Assembly (NCBI GenBank): GCA_023159155.1
Contig: JAJNNX010000069.1
Coordinates: forward strand, 1 to 64,000
Origin: Ustulina deusta
Lineage: Eukaryota; Ascomycota; Sordariomycetes; Xylariales; Xylariaceae
Reading direction: 5' to 3'
Length of the DNA: 64,000 nt
Positions within the stretch are counted from its first letter, which is position 1; every line of letters begins with the position of its first letter. The notes under the pieces are model-generated. The model did no database searches. It was not told the origin of the DNA and saw only the letters and a program-made list of their open reading frames with translations. Of this stretch, positions 26,898-40,893 are shown one piece after another. The translations under genes and the position numbers were made by a program.

Positions 26898-26970
26898 TGG
26901 CTTAGTGGGTTAGGGCTGGTTTTTTTTTTTTTTTTTTTTTTAGGCCGTTAAGGCCTAGGGGTTCGAATAG
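26898..26970 (+). promoter_or_regulatory. tRNA-like Pol III box pair inside family 1 element
   Basis: TGGCTTAGTGG (26898-26908) fits the tRNA A-box consensus, and GGTTCGAATAG (26960-26970) fits most of the B-box consensus. They are 62 bp apart and separated by an unbroken run of more than 20 T. The pair recurs at the same place, about 95-165 bp inside the 3' LTR, in other family 1 copies (about 2048-2108; inverted near 12,449-12,512, 37,400-37,475 and 48,140-48,250). It may be a captured tRNA or SINE head. The T-run would be expected to stop Pol III, so activity is doubtful. Confidence 0.45.
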
Positions 26971-27340
26971 GTGTTATGTTATGTTGTTTTTTTTGGTATT
27001 TTTAGCTCTGCATTTTTTGGATTCGAAGCTATTTAGAAAATAAAGCTTCGAATAAGGGAAGTTTGTAGCAGGGCTAGTGCTAGCGGCCTGCTAGCAGCTG
27101 CGAATGTGGCTGCATGTTAATTGTTAGCTGTATTCAGGCCGCCTGCGGCCCGAATCGGCTGATCTTTAGCTATATTTAAGGGTTCGAATAGCTATAAAAG
27201 CTTTTGAACTTTTTAAAACAATACTTATTTTGGACGTATAGTATTTATATATTAGTTTTTTAGTAATAGGCGCTTAAGTTTATTTTTTGTTTTTTTTTTA
27301 GTTGTTTTTAGTATTAAGTTGCTTTGTTTTTTTTTAGTAA

Positions 27341-27649
27341 TAGTATTATTAAAGCTATTAATTATTTTATATAACTTGCTAGCAAATATATTTTTAGTTA
27401 TTTATTTATATTTGTTTAAGTTCTAGTATATAATAATTTTTTTAATTTTAAAGGTTAATCTTTTTTATATATAATATTTTATAACTAATATAATAATAAA
27501 TTTAAATTAAAAAATTATCTTTATATTATTTATAAATAATTTATTTATAAAAATAAAAAACTTTATATAATATAAGTTTAATAATATAAAAATTAAACTA
27601 TAGTTTTTATTAATTATTTAATATTCTATAGCTTAAAATCTATTATTTA
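27341..27649. other. Unassigned AT-rich host sequence, piece 3
   Basis: About 310 bp of AT-rich DNA between the family 1 element (TSD GTAA ends at 27340) and the family 2 element starting at 27650. It ends in ATTTA (27645-27649), the left copy of the family 2 target duplication. It holds no visible gene. Confidence 0.5.
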
Positions 27650-30600
27650 TATAATAGTTAATATAATCTTAGCAAAACCTATAAGAACTTTAGACTTATA
27701 TAGTAATAAAATAAAAAGTTTATATATAGGCCAACTTATAACTTTATAGCTATATATATAAAGTTTATATCTACCTATTTTATAAACTTTGCTTTTTTTT
27801 TTTTTTTTTTTTTTAGTTTAAAATCTTTATTTATAATATTAATAAACTAGCTATAAAAACTTTATTTAACTAATTATAATACTACTTTAAGTTTATTAAT
27901 TATTTATTAATAAATATTTAATAAATATTTTTTATTTTATTTTGTTATAATTAATAAAATATAAATATATTTTTTTTTAATTATATATTTTATAATATAA
28001 ACTTAATTTTAATATAATTTTAATAAAACTTTTAATTTTTATATTATTTAAAAACTAATAATTTATAAAAAACTTAATTTTAAATAGTTTTATTTTATTT
28101 TTAGTTTTTAAATAATTAAAATAATTTTAATTTTTAAATATAGCTAACTTTTTAATATTAAATAATTTTAAAAACTTTTTTTTTATAAAAAAAAAGAAAA
28201 AGTAAGTATTAAACTTTTTTATAAATATTTTAAGCGAACTAATATTTAAAAAAAATTTAAACTAGAACTAAAACAACTTAAAATAAATAATATATTTAAA
28301 AATATAATAATAAATATTATAGTTATATAAACTTATGATTTTATATTAGTTCTAATAAAACTTTTTTAATAAATAAAAAAAATAAAAAATTAATTTTTTA
28401 ATATATTTATTTTAATATTTTTAAAAAATAACTATAATTTAATAATAAAAAATATATTTAAAAATATTAATTTTAAATTTTTTAATTTTATTGTTTTATT
28501 TGTTTTTTATTTTATTAGTTTATTTTTGAGCGCTTTAAACTTTATTTATATTAAAAAAGCTAAAATAAAAAAATTAAATAAAAATAGCTAATTTTAATAT
28601 ATTATAAACTAATTAAAAAAATATATTAAAAAATTATTTAGTAATATTATTAAAATAATTTAAGTTTTATTAATAATTTATTATAATTTTAATTAAATAG
28701 TTATTATTTATAAAATATTTTAAATTTATATATATAAAACTAATAAAAATATTAATAAATTTATTTTTATATTTAATAGTTTAGTTTAAAAGTATTAATT
28801 TGCTAAATTATAATAAAAATATAAGTTATAAAACTATTTTTATATAAACTTAAAAAAAACTTTATATAAAATTTTTACAAATTTAAATATTTTTTTTAAA
28901 TTATTTATTAATAAAATTATTAAATTAATATATAATATTAAACAAATTTATAAAAATTATTAATAAATTAAACTTATTAATTTAACTAAATAAAAATTTA
29001 ATTTAAATAATTAAATTTTTAATAAATCTATTTAGTAATTTTTAACTAAGTTTAAAAATTTTAAAATATTTATTTTAAAATAATTAAAATAAATATTAAC
29101 TATAAAAAAAATATATATATATATTAATTAATTATTTTAATTAAAAACTTAAAGTTTTAAATATTTAATTAGTAAAAAAAAGTTATAATAAAAATAGTTT
29201 TAACAGTTTATTTAACTTAAAAAATAAATAAAACTAATAAAAGTTTTTTTATTAGTTTTTTTATTTATTTTAGCTAAAATATATAGCTAAAATAAATAAA
29301 TAATTTTTAAAATATTTATTTAATTATAAATTAATAATATTAAAATAAAAACTTTAGTTTTATATAATATTAAAACTTATATTTTTTTAATAATTAGTTA
29401 TAAATTTATATAATAAGTTAAATAATAATTAAAAATAAAAATAGTTTTTTTAATGAAACTTTAAAAGTTTTATAATTATTAAAGCAAAATAATTAATAAA
29501 ATTTATAAATATTTAATATATATTATAAAAATTAATAATTAATAATTTAAAAACTATATATTTTAAATTATTAATTTTAGTTATAATATTATTATTAATA
29601 TTAAATAATTAATAAAACAAAATATTTTAATAAAAACTTAAAAATAATAATTAATCTAATTAAATAATATATTTTTATTAGTTTAATTTTTACTAATAAT
29701 TATAATTAAATTTTTTAGCTATAAATAATAAAATATAAACTTAAAAATATAAAGAAATACTAATTAAGATAATTAAATATTAAGAAAATATTATTAAATA
29801 TTAAAATAACTAAAACTAAAAAAATATAAAAAAGACCTAAAACTTTTAAACCTAAAATAAAAAAAGTTTTTATAATAATTTCTAAAAAAAAAAAAACTAA
29901 GCTACTATAAAAAAGATTATATAAAATTTTTAAAATTATTTCTATTAAAATAAATAAAAATAATTAGCTAAAAATTTTTTTAAAAAAGCTTATTATAATT
30001 AAGTTTATAATAATTAAAAATAATTATATTAAACTATTTAAAAAAAATTTAAAAATAATTAATATTTTATAAAGAAAATAGATTTAAATTAATTAAATAA
30101 TATTATAAAATATTTTTAATAATAAACTAATTTTATTTTTAAAAAAAAAACTTTAAATATATAAAATTAATATAAAACTTTTTATTTTTTTAGTTATTAT
30201 ATTTAAAAAGATTTTTTAAAAAAAAAAAATCTAAAACTTTATTATTATTATAACTAAAATTTAATATAGTACTAAAACTTAATAATAAAAAAAATATTTT
30301 AAAGTTTTATTAATATTAAATATTTATATAGTTTATTTTATTTAAAAAAAAATTTATAAATAAACTATTAGTTATAAATTTTATTACATAAAATATAAAT
30401 TTAAATATTTTTTTTTTTTTATATTTAAACTTAGGTTAATTAAATATAAATTTATAATTAAATATTAATAAAAAAATATATATTTAAAAAATTGAATTAT
30501 ATTAGCTTTAAATATTATTAAAACTTTTTATTAATTATTATTAATTATAAAATTATATTATTATTTTTTTAAACTTATAAAAAATATTTTAATAAAAAAT

Positions 30601-33229
30601 TTTATTATTTAGTTTAAAAATAAAACTTATTTAGTAGCAAGCTTTTATTAATATATAAATTTAAAAACTTTTAAATAAATTTATAAATATTTATATAAAT
30701 AATATTTTAATTTATTTTAAAACGAAAAAATAATATTAGATTTATTATAAAAAAATAATCTATTGTTTATATTAAACTAAATATTAAAAAAATATTAAAA
30801 AAATATTAAAAAGTTTTTTTTTAATATATTTATTATTAATTATTTAAAAATAATTATAAAAACTAAAATAAAAATTAAAATTAACCTTATAAAAATTTAA
30901 GCAATTTTAAATTAAAATTTTAATAATTTTAAAAATATTAAATTAATCCGGTTATTTTTTAAGTTTTATAATTATATTTATATATTTATTTATTATATTA
31001 GTAAAATTGCTACTTTTTTAAATTAATTATTAAAAAAAAATAAACTATTTGTAATAGGACTAGAATAAAAACAAAGTTTTAAATATATAAAACTTTTAGT
31101 ATATAAAACACTTATTGTAGCTTTTTTTAAACTTAGCTAACTAATATAAATAAAAATAAATATTTTATATAATATAATAAAAAAAATTATTTAATAATAA
31201 TAAAAAAATATAAGCTAAAAATTTATAAAATATTTTTTTAAAATAATAATATTAACTAAATAAGCTTACTTAATTTAAAACTATAAATTTTTAGTAATAA
31301 TATAAATTTTAAAATATTACTACTTAAAATTTTTTAAAACTAAGTTTTTTATAATAATTAATTATTAAACTTTATTATATTTTTTAAATAAATAGATTTT
31401 ATTAATATAATAAATATATTTAGCTAACTTTTTATTAAATTTTAATATTATTTTTTAATATTAACTAAAATAAAAAAATATAATAACTAATATTTTATAA
31501 AAAAAAATAGCTAAGTTTTTTATAATTAAAGCTAAAAAAACTAAAATAAAAATAATAGTATTAGTCCTATTTAATAAAATACTAAGTTTTATATTAATTA
31601 TAGACTTTTTATTTAATATTTTTTTAAAAATTAACTTAATAAACCTAATTAAATAAAAAAAACTAGTTATAAAATCTAGAAAATAAAAACAAAAAGCTAT
31701 ATATATTTAAAATTATTTTAAATAGGACTATTTTTTTTATATAGCTTTAATTTAAAAAGTTTATTTATTTTTAATTATTATATACTAAAATTAACATAAA
31801 ATAATTAAAATATTAAAACAAAAATATTATTAGTTTTATTTAAAATATAATTATAAAAAAAATAAAATATTATAAAATAAAACTTTTAGCTTTTTTTATT
31901 TATTATTTATATTAGCTATAATATAGCAATATATAATAATAAATAATAAAAATATATTATTTAACTAATAAAGTTATAATTATATATAAATATTTATAAA
32001 TAAGTTTAATTATTTAATTATAACTTTACTTAGCAAAAAAATAAATATTATAAAATTACTAGCTATATAAGATTATTTATTTTTAAATTTATAGTAATAA
32101 CTAATAATTTTATAAGTATTAAATATTATTTTAGTAATATTTACTACTTTTAGACTTAAAAAACAATAAAATTAATTAATTAAAAACTAGACTAATAATT
32201 CTATTTTTATATTAATAAATATTAAAATATTTAAAATATTTATTTTTTTACTTTAGATTTTATATATAATTTTTTATAATATTTATTAATTAATATATTA
32301 TTACTAAAAATAATAATAAAAATTAAAACATAAAACTTTTTAATAATAAATATTAATAAAACTATTATAAATTTTAATATTAAATAATAAACATTTAAAC
32401 TAGTTTACTAAACCTAAAACGTTTAAAAAATAATATATAATATAGCAACTTTTATATAAAAATAATATAAGCTATAAACTAATAAAAAAAAATGCTTAAT
32501 AAATTTTAAAATAAAAAATAAAGTTTTTTTAAAAAAAAAAAGTTTTATAATATAAATATTAACTACTAGATTAGATTTTTAATTAGTTAAATCTTTTAAA
32601 ATTTTAAAAAAACAAAACTTTAGCTATGTTTTTAATTTGCTTAATTTTTATAAAATAAAAAACTTATTTTATATTAACTAATTATAAAAAATAAATAATA
32701 ACTTTATATTTTAATAAATCTAATTATTATTTTTAGCTAAAAATATTAATAATAAAATAGAACTTAAAATTAAACAAATTAAATAATTAAAAATATATAA
32801 AAAAAATAAAAAGGTATAATTTTAATAATATTTAGTATATAGTTTAAAATTTTAAAAATATATTAATTAAGCTTAACTAATTTTATAAAACTTATAAAAA
32901 AACTTTTAAATTTTTTATAAAATTATAAAAATAAATATATATAGTAATAACTAATAAACTTATAAATAATTATAAAAATAATAATAAAGTAATATAATAT
33001 AAAAAAACTATATAAATCTAATATTATTAGTAATTTTGAATTAAAACTATGTTTAAATTTTTAGTTTTAAAAAAAAGTAGTATAATAGTTAATATAGTCT
33101 TAGTAAGACCTATAAGAACTTTAGACCTCTATAGCGATAAAATAGGAAGTTTATATATAGGCTAACCTATAACTCTGTAGCTATATATATAGAGTTTATA
33201 TCTACCCACCTTATAAACTCTGATTTTTT

Positions 33230-33260
<31 letters not shown>

Positions 33261-33326
33261 GCTTAGAGTCTTTGTTTATAGTATTAATAAACTAGCTATA
33301 GAAGTTTTACTTGACTGATTATGATA
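27650..33326 (+). mobile_element. Family 2 LTR retroelement, complete, TSD ATTTA
   Basis: LTRs are 27650-27881 and 33081-33326. ATTTA is duplicated at 27645-27649 and 33327-33331. The right LTR is one of the less mutated (it keeps TTACTTGACTGATT and a long T tract). A purine-rich run (A8 then GTAG, 33069-33080) abuts the right LTR, hence the tentative plus sense. Around 29,821-30,080 the plus strand has a lysine-rich frame with fewer stops than expected, compatible with an acidic or polar linker region of a polyprotein after RIP. I cannot identify reverse-transcriptase or integrase motifs, so superfamily is left open. Confidence 0.93.
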
Positions 33327-33331
33327 ATTTA

Positions 33332-35231
33332 AACTATAATATATAAGTTATATATAAAAATTATTATACTTAATTTTTTTTAGTAGTACTAGTAATAAAT
33401 TTAAACTTAATATAGTCCTAATTTTATAAGTTTATATAATAGTTATATAATTTATAATATAGTTGTATTAAAATATTTTAACTTTAATTTAAATAATAAT
33501 TATATAAAGATTTTTTTTATTAGTTTGTTTTTTAATTATATATATATTTATATAATATTTTAAAGTTTATTTAAAATATTAAAGTTATATATTAAAAAAA
33601 ATCTTAATATAAATAATAATTTTTAGTTTATTTGCTAGATTATTAGTAACTAAATAAGCATTATTTTTTTAAGGTATTATTATAGCTTTATATAATAAGT
33701 TATAACTTTTTATTTAGTTTAAAATTTTTTTTTTTATATAAGCTAGAACTTAAAAATATAAATAATGTTATATTTAGCTAAGTTATATTTTATATAATAA
33801 AATTATGAATTTTAATAATTTTTAATTTTTTAAATAAAGCTTTAAATATATTAATAATACTATTTTTATATAATTTAATAATTAAAGTATAAATTTCTTT
33901 TTTTTAATATAAGAAATAATTAGCTAATTTATTATATAAAAATTATAAAAAACTTTATAACTTTTAAAAATTTTTTCTTTTTTTTATATAACTAGTAGTT
34001 AAAAAAGCTATATTTTGTTTATTTTTTTAGTTATATAGTAATATAGCTTAATTTATATTTATTTGAAGCGTATTAAACTATTTATTAAATTAAAAATTAT
34101 ATTAAATCTTTTAATTAATTTAATTTTATATAGTTTATTTTTACTTTTTATTTTTTTGCTATACTAAAACTTGATTTCGTAAAAATAAAAATAATATATT
34201 ATATAAATCAAAACTATTATATTAATTAATTATATAGTGAATTTTAATTTTTTTTCTTTTTTACGTAGTATTTTTATAGCTTTTTTAATTGCGTTAGCTT
34301 TTTATATAATATTAAACAAAAAAAAAAATTTTAGTGAATTATAAAATAAGCTTTAAAAATAAAAAAAGTTAGTATAAAGCTATTTAGTTTAGCAGTATTA
34401 TTTAAAGCTTTAATTATTATTTATAAAACTAATTTATTTTTTATATAATAATTAAGCTTTATTTTTAAAATATTTTATATATAATAAAGTAATTTATATA
34501 TTTTTTTAACTTTGCTAATTATTTAATATATTTTAATAAGTATTATATAATACTAAATACTTATAATTTTAGTTTAATTTTAAAAATTTTTAAACAAAAG
34601 ATTTATATTTAAGTTATATATAATATAATTAAAATTTTTTAATATATATTAATTTACTACTTATATAATACTTTTTAAAGTTTTATATAAATATTAATTT
34701 AAAAAATATTATTATTTAAAATAATATAATAATATTTATTATATAAAAAACTTATTTATTTTTTATTTATATAATATTAATTATAATTCAGAACTTAAAA
34801 TATTAAAGTACTAAGTTATATAATTAATAATATTAACACAATTTCTCGATTTTTTTTAAAATTAAATAATTTATTTTATATTTTATATAGTTTTTTTATA
34901 TAAAAATATCTAAAGTAGTAGTAAAACTATTATAGTTTTATTTTAACAAAATAAAGTTAGGCTATTTAAAATATAATATATTATTATATTAAAAAAAATT
35001 TTATTTATATAGTATTTATGGCTATAATTATATTATTACTACTAAACCTAATATATATATTATTTAGTATTTAATTTATTTTTATATAAAAATAAATTCT
35101 AAAATCAGTTTTAAGCTGCTTTTTTTTTACTATTAAATAGTTCGAAATGCTTATATTTTATAGTTTATTTTAGTATTTTATATAATACTAGTTATTAAAA
35201 ATAAACTAGTTAAATAATATATTTGTTTTAT
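33332..35231. other. Unassigned AT-rich host sequence, piece 4
   Basis: About 1.9 kb of AT-rich DNA between the family 2 element and the left LTR of the family 3 element. It does not match families 1-3. It retains a few CpG-containing spots (near 34,061, 34,178, 34,262 and 34,848), and one minus-strand stretch looks like decayed coding sequence (34060-34295). Confidence 0.5.
34060..34295 (-). pseudogene. Decayed coding frame in host sequence
   Basis: On the minus strand, reading down from about 34,290, roughly 75 codons contain only two or three stops, where about seven would be expected at this composition. The start is basic (contains KILRKKEKKLKF) and is followed by a stretch rich in Ile, Tyr and Phe. 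I cannot assign a family. It is evidence that the host sequence once encoded a protein, perhaps of an older transposon. Confidence 0.3.
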
Positions 35232-36408
35232 TGTTATAGCAATTTAGTCACTTGTTAAATATAATAATTATTATATAAAGTATAAATAAATAATCTTTTT
35301 CTTTCTAAATATAAAATTATAAAAATATCTACCTATTTATAAATATAATAAATATGTTTATAGTTATAGCTAATATATTTATAGTTATATTTATTAAATA
35401 CTTTTTCCCTTAAATAAAGCTATTTGTTCTAGGTTATAAATACTCCTTATAATTTAATATTTTTTATTTTTATTATTATATAACGCATAATACTTATTTC
35501 TTTTATTTTTCCTAGTTTTTATACTTCTTTATTATTTTTATAGTTATTAAAAATACTTTTATAATTATTAAGCATTTTTATTATTTATTTAAAAATGTTT
35601 TTAATATTTTTTTTATATATTTTAGCAATATATATAACCTTTTATAATCAAAGTCTAATAATATCAACCTTTTTAGTTATTTTATTATTATTAAAGTTAA
35701 CCTTATTGATTTAAATAACTAATTTAATAATAGTTTTATTTTATTGCTTAAATTTAATTTTATAGCTATTAAATTAAGTTTTTAAGTTATTAAACTTGTT
35801 TTATATAACGTTTAAATTAATCTTTTTATTATATTTTTTTTTAAATTATTAATACGTTTTTTTAAATAAATATAAAACTAAGTAATAAATTTATTAAAAT
35901 TATTTATACCTTTTTTATAGTTAAACTTAATTTATATTAAATTTATTTGGTTAAATTTTACTAGTTATTTTATAATTATTAAATTAAAGCTATTATTTAA
36001 AGATATAAACTTAAAAGTTAAAATATTAGCTTTATTAAAAAATAAAAATTTTTATACTTTTTTTTAATTTTTAGTTTTTATAGTATTTATTTATTTAGTT
36101 TTAAAACTTTATATAAAATTATTAACTATAAAAAGTTTTTTATTATTTTTGCTAAATAGTTTAGTAAGCTTTTTAATAACTAAGCTATAAAAAAAGTTAT
36201 ATTTGTTTACTTTGTTATTAAAATAAATAATAGTTTTATTAAAGTTATTTGTTTTATTATAAATGGTTTATTAATTATTATTTCTAGCTTTTTTTTTATT
36301 ACAAATATTATTTTTTAAATTATTACTATTATATAATGCTTGTTTTTTATAACTATATAATATTATATAAAATTTACTTTTATTAAAATTAAACAAGTAG
36401 TTAGAAAT

Positions 36409-36431
36409 ATTATTATTATTATTATTATTAT
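36409..36431. repeat. ATT trinucleotide microsatellite
   Basis: About seven and a half uninterrupted TAT/ATT repeats within the family 3 interior. Such runs are easily produced in RIP-mutated DNA. Confidence 0.7.
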
Positions 36432-36784
36432 TTTTAAATGATCTAATAGTAATAGTTAGTTATTTTTTATTTTTAATGCTTAATCTATTGCTTTTAATAT
36501 TTTTACTATTTCTTTTATTTTAATAGATTTTTTTTAATATAATATTTTTTTTAAGTATTATTTTTAATAGAAATAGTATTACGTTTAGTAGTTTTTTTAG
36601 CCGTAGCAATTTTTTTTTTTTATAGCCCGATCTAAAAACTTTAAATTCTTTTTTTAGTTATTTATACTAAATTAATAAGTTTAGCAGTTTTTTTAGTATT
36701 TTTATTATTTTTATTATTATTTTAACTAAAACTTATAACTATATATTTATTTTTAATATTATTATATATTATAATAAATATAAC

Positions 36785-36789
<5 letters not shown>

Positions 36790-36818
<29 letters not shown>
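36790..36818. repeat. ATT trinucleotide microsatellite, second run
   Basis: About nine uninterrupted ATT repeats, again in the family 3 interior, some 360 bp from the first run. Confidence 0.7.
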
Positions 36819-36819
<1 letters not shown>

Positions 36820-37038
36820 ACTTTATATTAGCGTTTTAAATAATAAAAATATTAAGTTTTTAATTAATAAGAATCTTATATTTATTAGTAGTTATAATAT
36901 TTATATTATTTTATTAAATATAACATTTTTTTTATTATAGCTATTAAATAAAAAGGTAATATTATTGTTATACTAGGGCTAATTTTAGACTAGTAGTTAA
37001 TCTATTAAATTTAATATAGTTACTATAATAATTAGTAC

Positions 37039-40000
37039 TAAAGAAGGACGGGGCAACTCAATACTAAAACAACTAAAAAATAATAAAAACAAACTAGAAT
37101 ACTTACTACTAAAAAACTAGTATAAATGCTATACGTGTATGGTAAGTATTGCTTTAAGAAGTTCGAAAGCTTTTATAGCTATTCGAACCCCTAAATATAG
37201 CTAAAGATCAGCCGGTTCGGGCTGTAGGCGGCCCAAATATAGCTAACAATTGGCATACTGCTATATTCGTAGCTGCTAGCAAGCCGCTAGTACTAGCCCT
37301 ACTACAAACTTCTTTTATTTAAAGCCTTATTTTTTAAATAGCTTTAAATCTAAAAAATGCAGAGCTAAAAATACTAAAAAAAACAATATAATACAATACT
37401 TATTTGAACTTTTAAGTTTTAATAGCTTAAAAAAAAAAAAACTAGCTTTAACCTACTAAGCTACTAAGCTTTTAATTAGCCAATTACTAAACTAGTTATA
37501 TATTATAATAGATTTTCTTTAATCTAAAGATCTTTTTTTAGTTTATATACTATATGCTTTTTAGTATAACTTTTTAGTATAACTTTTTAGCCCTTTAAAT
37601 AATTTATTTTTTTATATTTTTTCGATATATTTTTATATAAAATATATATAATTTTATTTAAACTTAATATATATAGTAATATTTATTAATATTTTATGTT
37701 AGAACTTAAGTAACTATTATAATTAGCTACTATTTTAAACCTAAGCTAAATCTTTATATAAAAAGTTATACTATAGCTTTTATTACTTTTAATATATATA
37801 AATCTTTATATAATTATAATAATATTTTTTAATAGTATATATATAAGTTAAAATTTATAGAATAGGCCCTAATTAGCTTTATAAATAGACTTTATAAATA
37901 ATTTTAAATATTGCAAATATAAATATATTCTTATATAAATTAATATAAGTAGCTATTTATATATAGAAAAAAAATTATAAATCAGCAATACAGTAATAAT
38001 ATATTAGTAGTACTATATATATATATATAAAATAGCTAATTAATATAGTAATAATATATTAATTAATTAGTAGTGTTATAATAATTATATAATATATATA
38101 ATATAAATAAGTTTATATATAAAATAGTATAGGGAGTTATTTATATATAATTAAATAATTAATTAACGTAGTAATAATAATTTATTAGTACTATGCTATA
38201 TATATAATAATAAACTAACTAATTAGTATAGCAATAATAAATTAACTAATTAGTAGTACTGCAATAACTATTAAATATATATAGTACAAACAAGTTTATA
38301 TATAAAATAATATAGGGAGTTGCTTATATACAACTAAATAATTAATTAGTGTAGCAATAACAAACCAACTAATTAGCAGTGCTATGCTATATGTGTAGCA
38401 ATAACAAAAATAACTAATTAGCGCAATAATAACAAATTAATTAGTAGTACTACAATAATTATATAATATATATAATATAAACAGGTCTATATATAAAATA
38501 ATATAAGAAATTGCTTATATATAACTAAATAACTAATTAGTGCAGCAATAATAATTTGTTAGTGCTGTGCTATATGTATAGCAACAAACTAACTAATTAA
38601 TACAGCAATGATAATTTGGCTAATTAATTATTATAGTGCTACGCTATATATATATTGCTATATATATATATAAGGCATAAAATATATAGGTTATATAGGT
38701 ATGAACAGATTGCTATATAAATTATATAAACAATTGCTTATATGCTTATATTCTTTATATAATATACTAACTAATTAGCATAGCAAACAAATAAACTAAT
38801 TAGTATTGCTATATATACGGCGCAGAATAATATAGGGCTAATTAGAAAGCCTTTATATAAATAATTAATATATAAATAGGTTTATATAAAAAACTATATA
38901 TATGCCTATTTATATATAACTAAAATATAATAAACTTGCTAATTAATAGCAAATATAGCTAAAAATTATATAAAATATAGTAAATTTGCTAATTAATGTA
39001 TATATAATAAAATAGCTAAAAATTACTAATTAATAGCAAACATAATATTAATAAAAATACTTGTTTATATAAAACAGTATGTAGATTTGTTTATATATAT
39101 ATAAAACTAATATAAACTTACTAATTAATATATATATAATAAAATTGCTAATTAATAACAAATAAGGTATAATATATTAATATAAGCATATATATATATA
39201 AATTAGTATAAGTAGCTGTTTATATATGTATATAATAACTAAATCGCTAATTAATTATATATATAACAGCTAAACTAGCTAATATATATATAACTAAATT
39301 AGCTAATTAATAGTATATTAGTTTATTAATTAGATAGCTAGCTATATAATAGCTTCCTTTAGACTATAGGTATAGGAGTATATTTTTATATAAATTATAT
39401 AAAAATCTATTTGTATAGCTATTAAATATAGAACTAAACAATATAACTATTAAAATAAAAGATTAGCTAATTAATAATATAGCAATTTGTTAATTAAAAC
39501 CATAAATAAACACTTTTTTATAAGTTATAAATATATTCGTATATAAATTTATATATAAATATATTTATAAGCTACTAAATATAAGGGGCCTAGCTAATTA
39601 ACAATATAACTAAATAATTAATAATATATATAGCTAATTAATAATATAAAAGGCAATATATAGCGCTAATACTGCAACAAAAATAACGCTTTTAAAATAA
39701 AGCTTTAAAAACAAAGTTTAAACAACGCTTCTTTTAAACCATATATATTTGAGCTAACTCCTATATAAACTATATAAGCACTTGTTTATATAGCGATTTA
39801 TATAAAGGAACTAGCTGATTAATAGTATAAAGGCCCAAAAATAACAAAAAATAACAAAAATGCTAAATATACTAAAAATACCAAAAATGCTAAAAATGCC
39901 AAAAATACTAAACAACAAAATTAATAAAAACAGAAATATATATATAGCTAACAAAAGCCTCGAATGAATATATAGCTTAGAGCGGACCTTTTTGTAAGCT

Positions 40001-40893
40001 ATAATGCTATAAGCATATTTATATATAAATATATATAAAAATCTATTTATAGGATTATATATAATAAAAGATCTAGCTAATTGTTAATAAAACATTAATT
40101 AAACAAAAAACTAAACAAAGGACTTAAAGCAATAGCTTTTTATAAATAATATAAATATAAACAAATTTATATATAAACTTATATAACAACTTGTTTATAT
40201 AATATTTAAATATAAACTTAACTAATTAATATAGTAATAATATATATAGCTAGCTAATAAAGTAGCTACTTAGCTAATTAATATATATAGCTAACAAATT
40301 AAGTTTTTTAAAAAATATATAGCTATAAGCAAACTTATATATAGATTTATATAAAGGGCTATTTATAGATATATTTATATAAAGTTTAACTAATTAAGCT
40401 ATATAAGCTAGGTTAATCTTTTAATTAGGTTATTTTTATATAAAACTAGTATTAAAACAATTAATAGGTTATAAATATATTTATATAATAATTTATATAA
40501 AAAAGCATTAAATATTAGTTTCTAATTATAAGTTATATTTTAAAAAATAATAAACGTTTATAAATATTATTATATATAAATTTATATAAAAAACTGCTTT
40601 ATTATAGTTTTACTAAAAATATTATTAAAAAAAAACAAAGCAACTTAATACTAAAACAACTAAAAAATAACAAAAATAAACTAAAGCGCTTATTATTAGA
40701 AAACTAGTATAAATATTATATATGTGTAGTAAGTATTGCTTTAAGAAGTTCGAAAGCTTTTATAGCTATTCGAACCCCTAAATATAGCCGAAGATCAGCC
40801 GGTTTGGGCCGCGGGCGGCCCGAATACAGCTAACAATTGGCGTACTGCCACATTTGCAGCTACCAGCGGGCCGCTAGCACCAGCCCTACTGCA
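37039..40893 (-). mobile_element. Family 1 LTR element, complete, TSD GTAC
   Basis: LTRs are 37039-37306 and 40626-40893, each 268 bp. GTAC is duplicated at 37035-37038 and 40894-40897. It is inserted in family 3. Its outer left end (TAAAGAAGGACGGGG) is the least eroded of the family, and shows that the LTR end was probably TTCTTCA in sense orientation. At 3,855 bp it is about 750 bp shorter than the copy at 12087. The missing block corresponds to about 15,330-16,080 there, and the junction lies at a repeated motif TTAATATATATAGCTA. No coding region is visible. Confidence 0.93.

Larger units (their letters stand above)
17261..27336 (+). mobile_element. Family 1 LTR element, split by a family 2 insertion, TSD GTAA
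   Basis: LTRs are 17261-17533 and 27064-27336, each 273 bp. GTAA is duplicated at 17257-17260 and 27337-27340. Removing the nested family 2 element (19035-24927 plus one 5-bp duplication) leaves about 4.2 kb. Each LTR has a TATAAAA box (17390-17396 and 27193-27199). A purine tract AAGGGAAG (27054-27061) sits two bases before the 3' LTR, as expected of a polypurine tract, so the plus strand is the sense strand. A tRNA-like A/B box pair lies at 26898-26970. The interior is satellite-like and has no detectable gene. Confidence 0.93.

Noticed and set aside
36409..36818. CRISPR-like or telomeric array
   Set aside because: The repeats are plain ATT microsatellites; there are no spacers and no TTAGGG units anywhere in the window.
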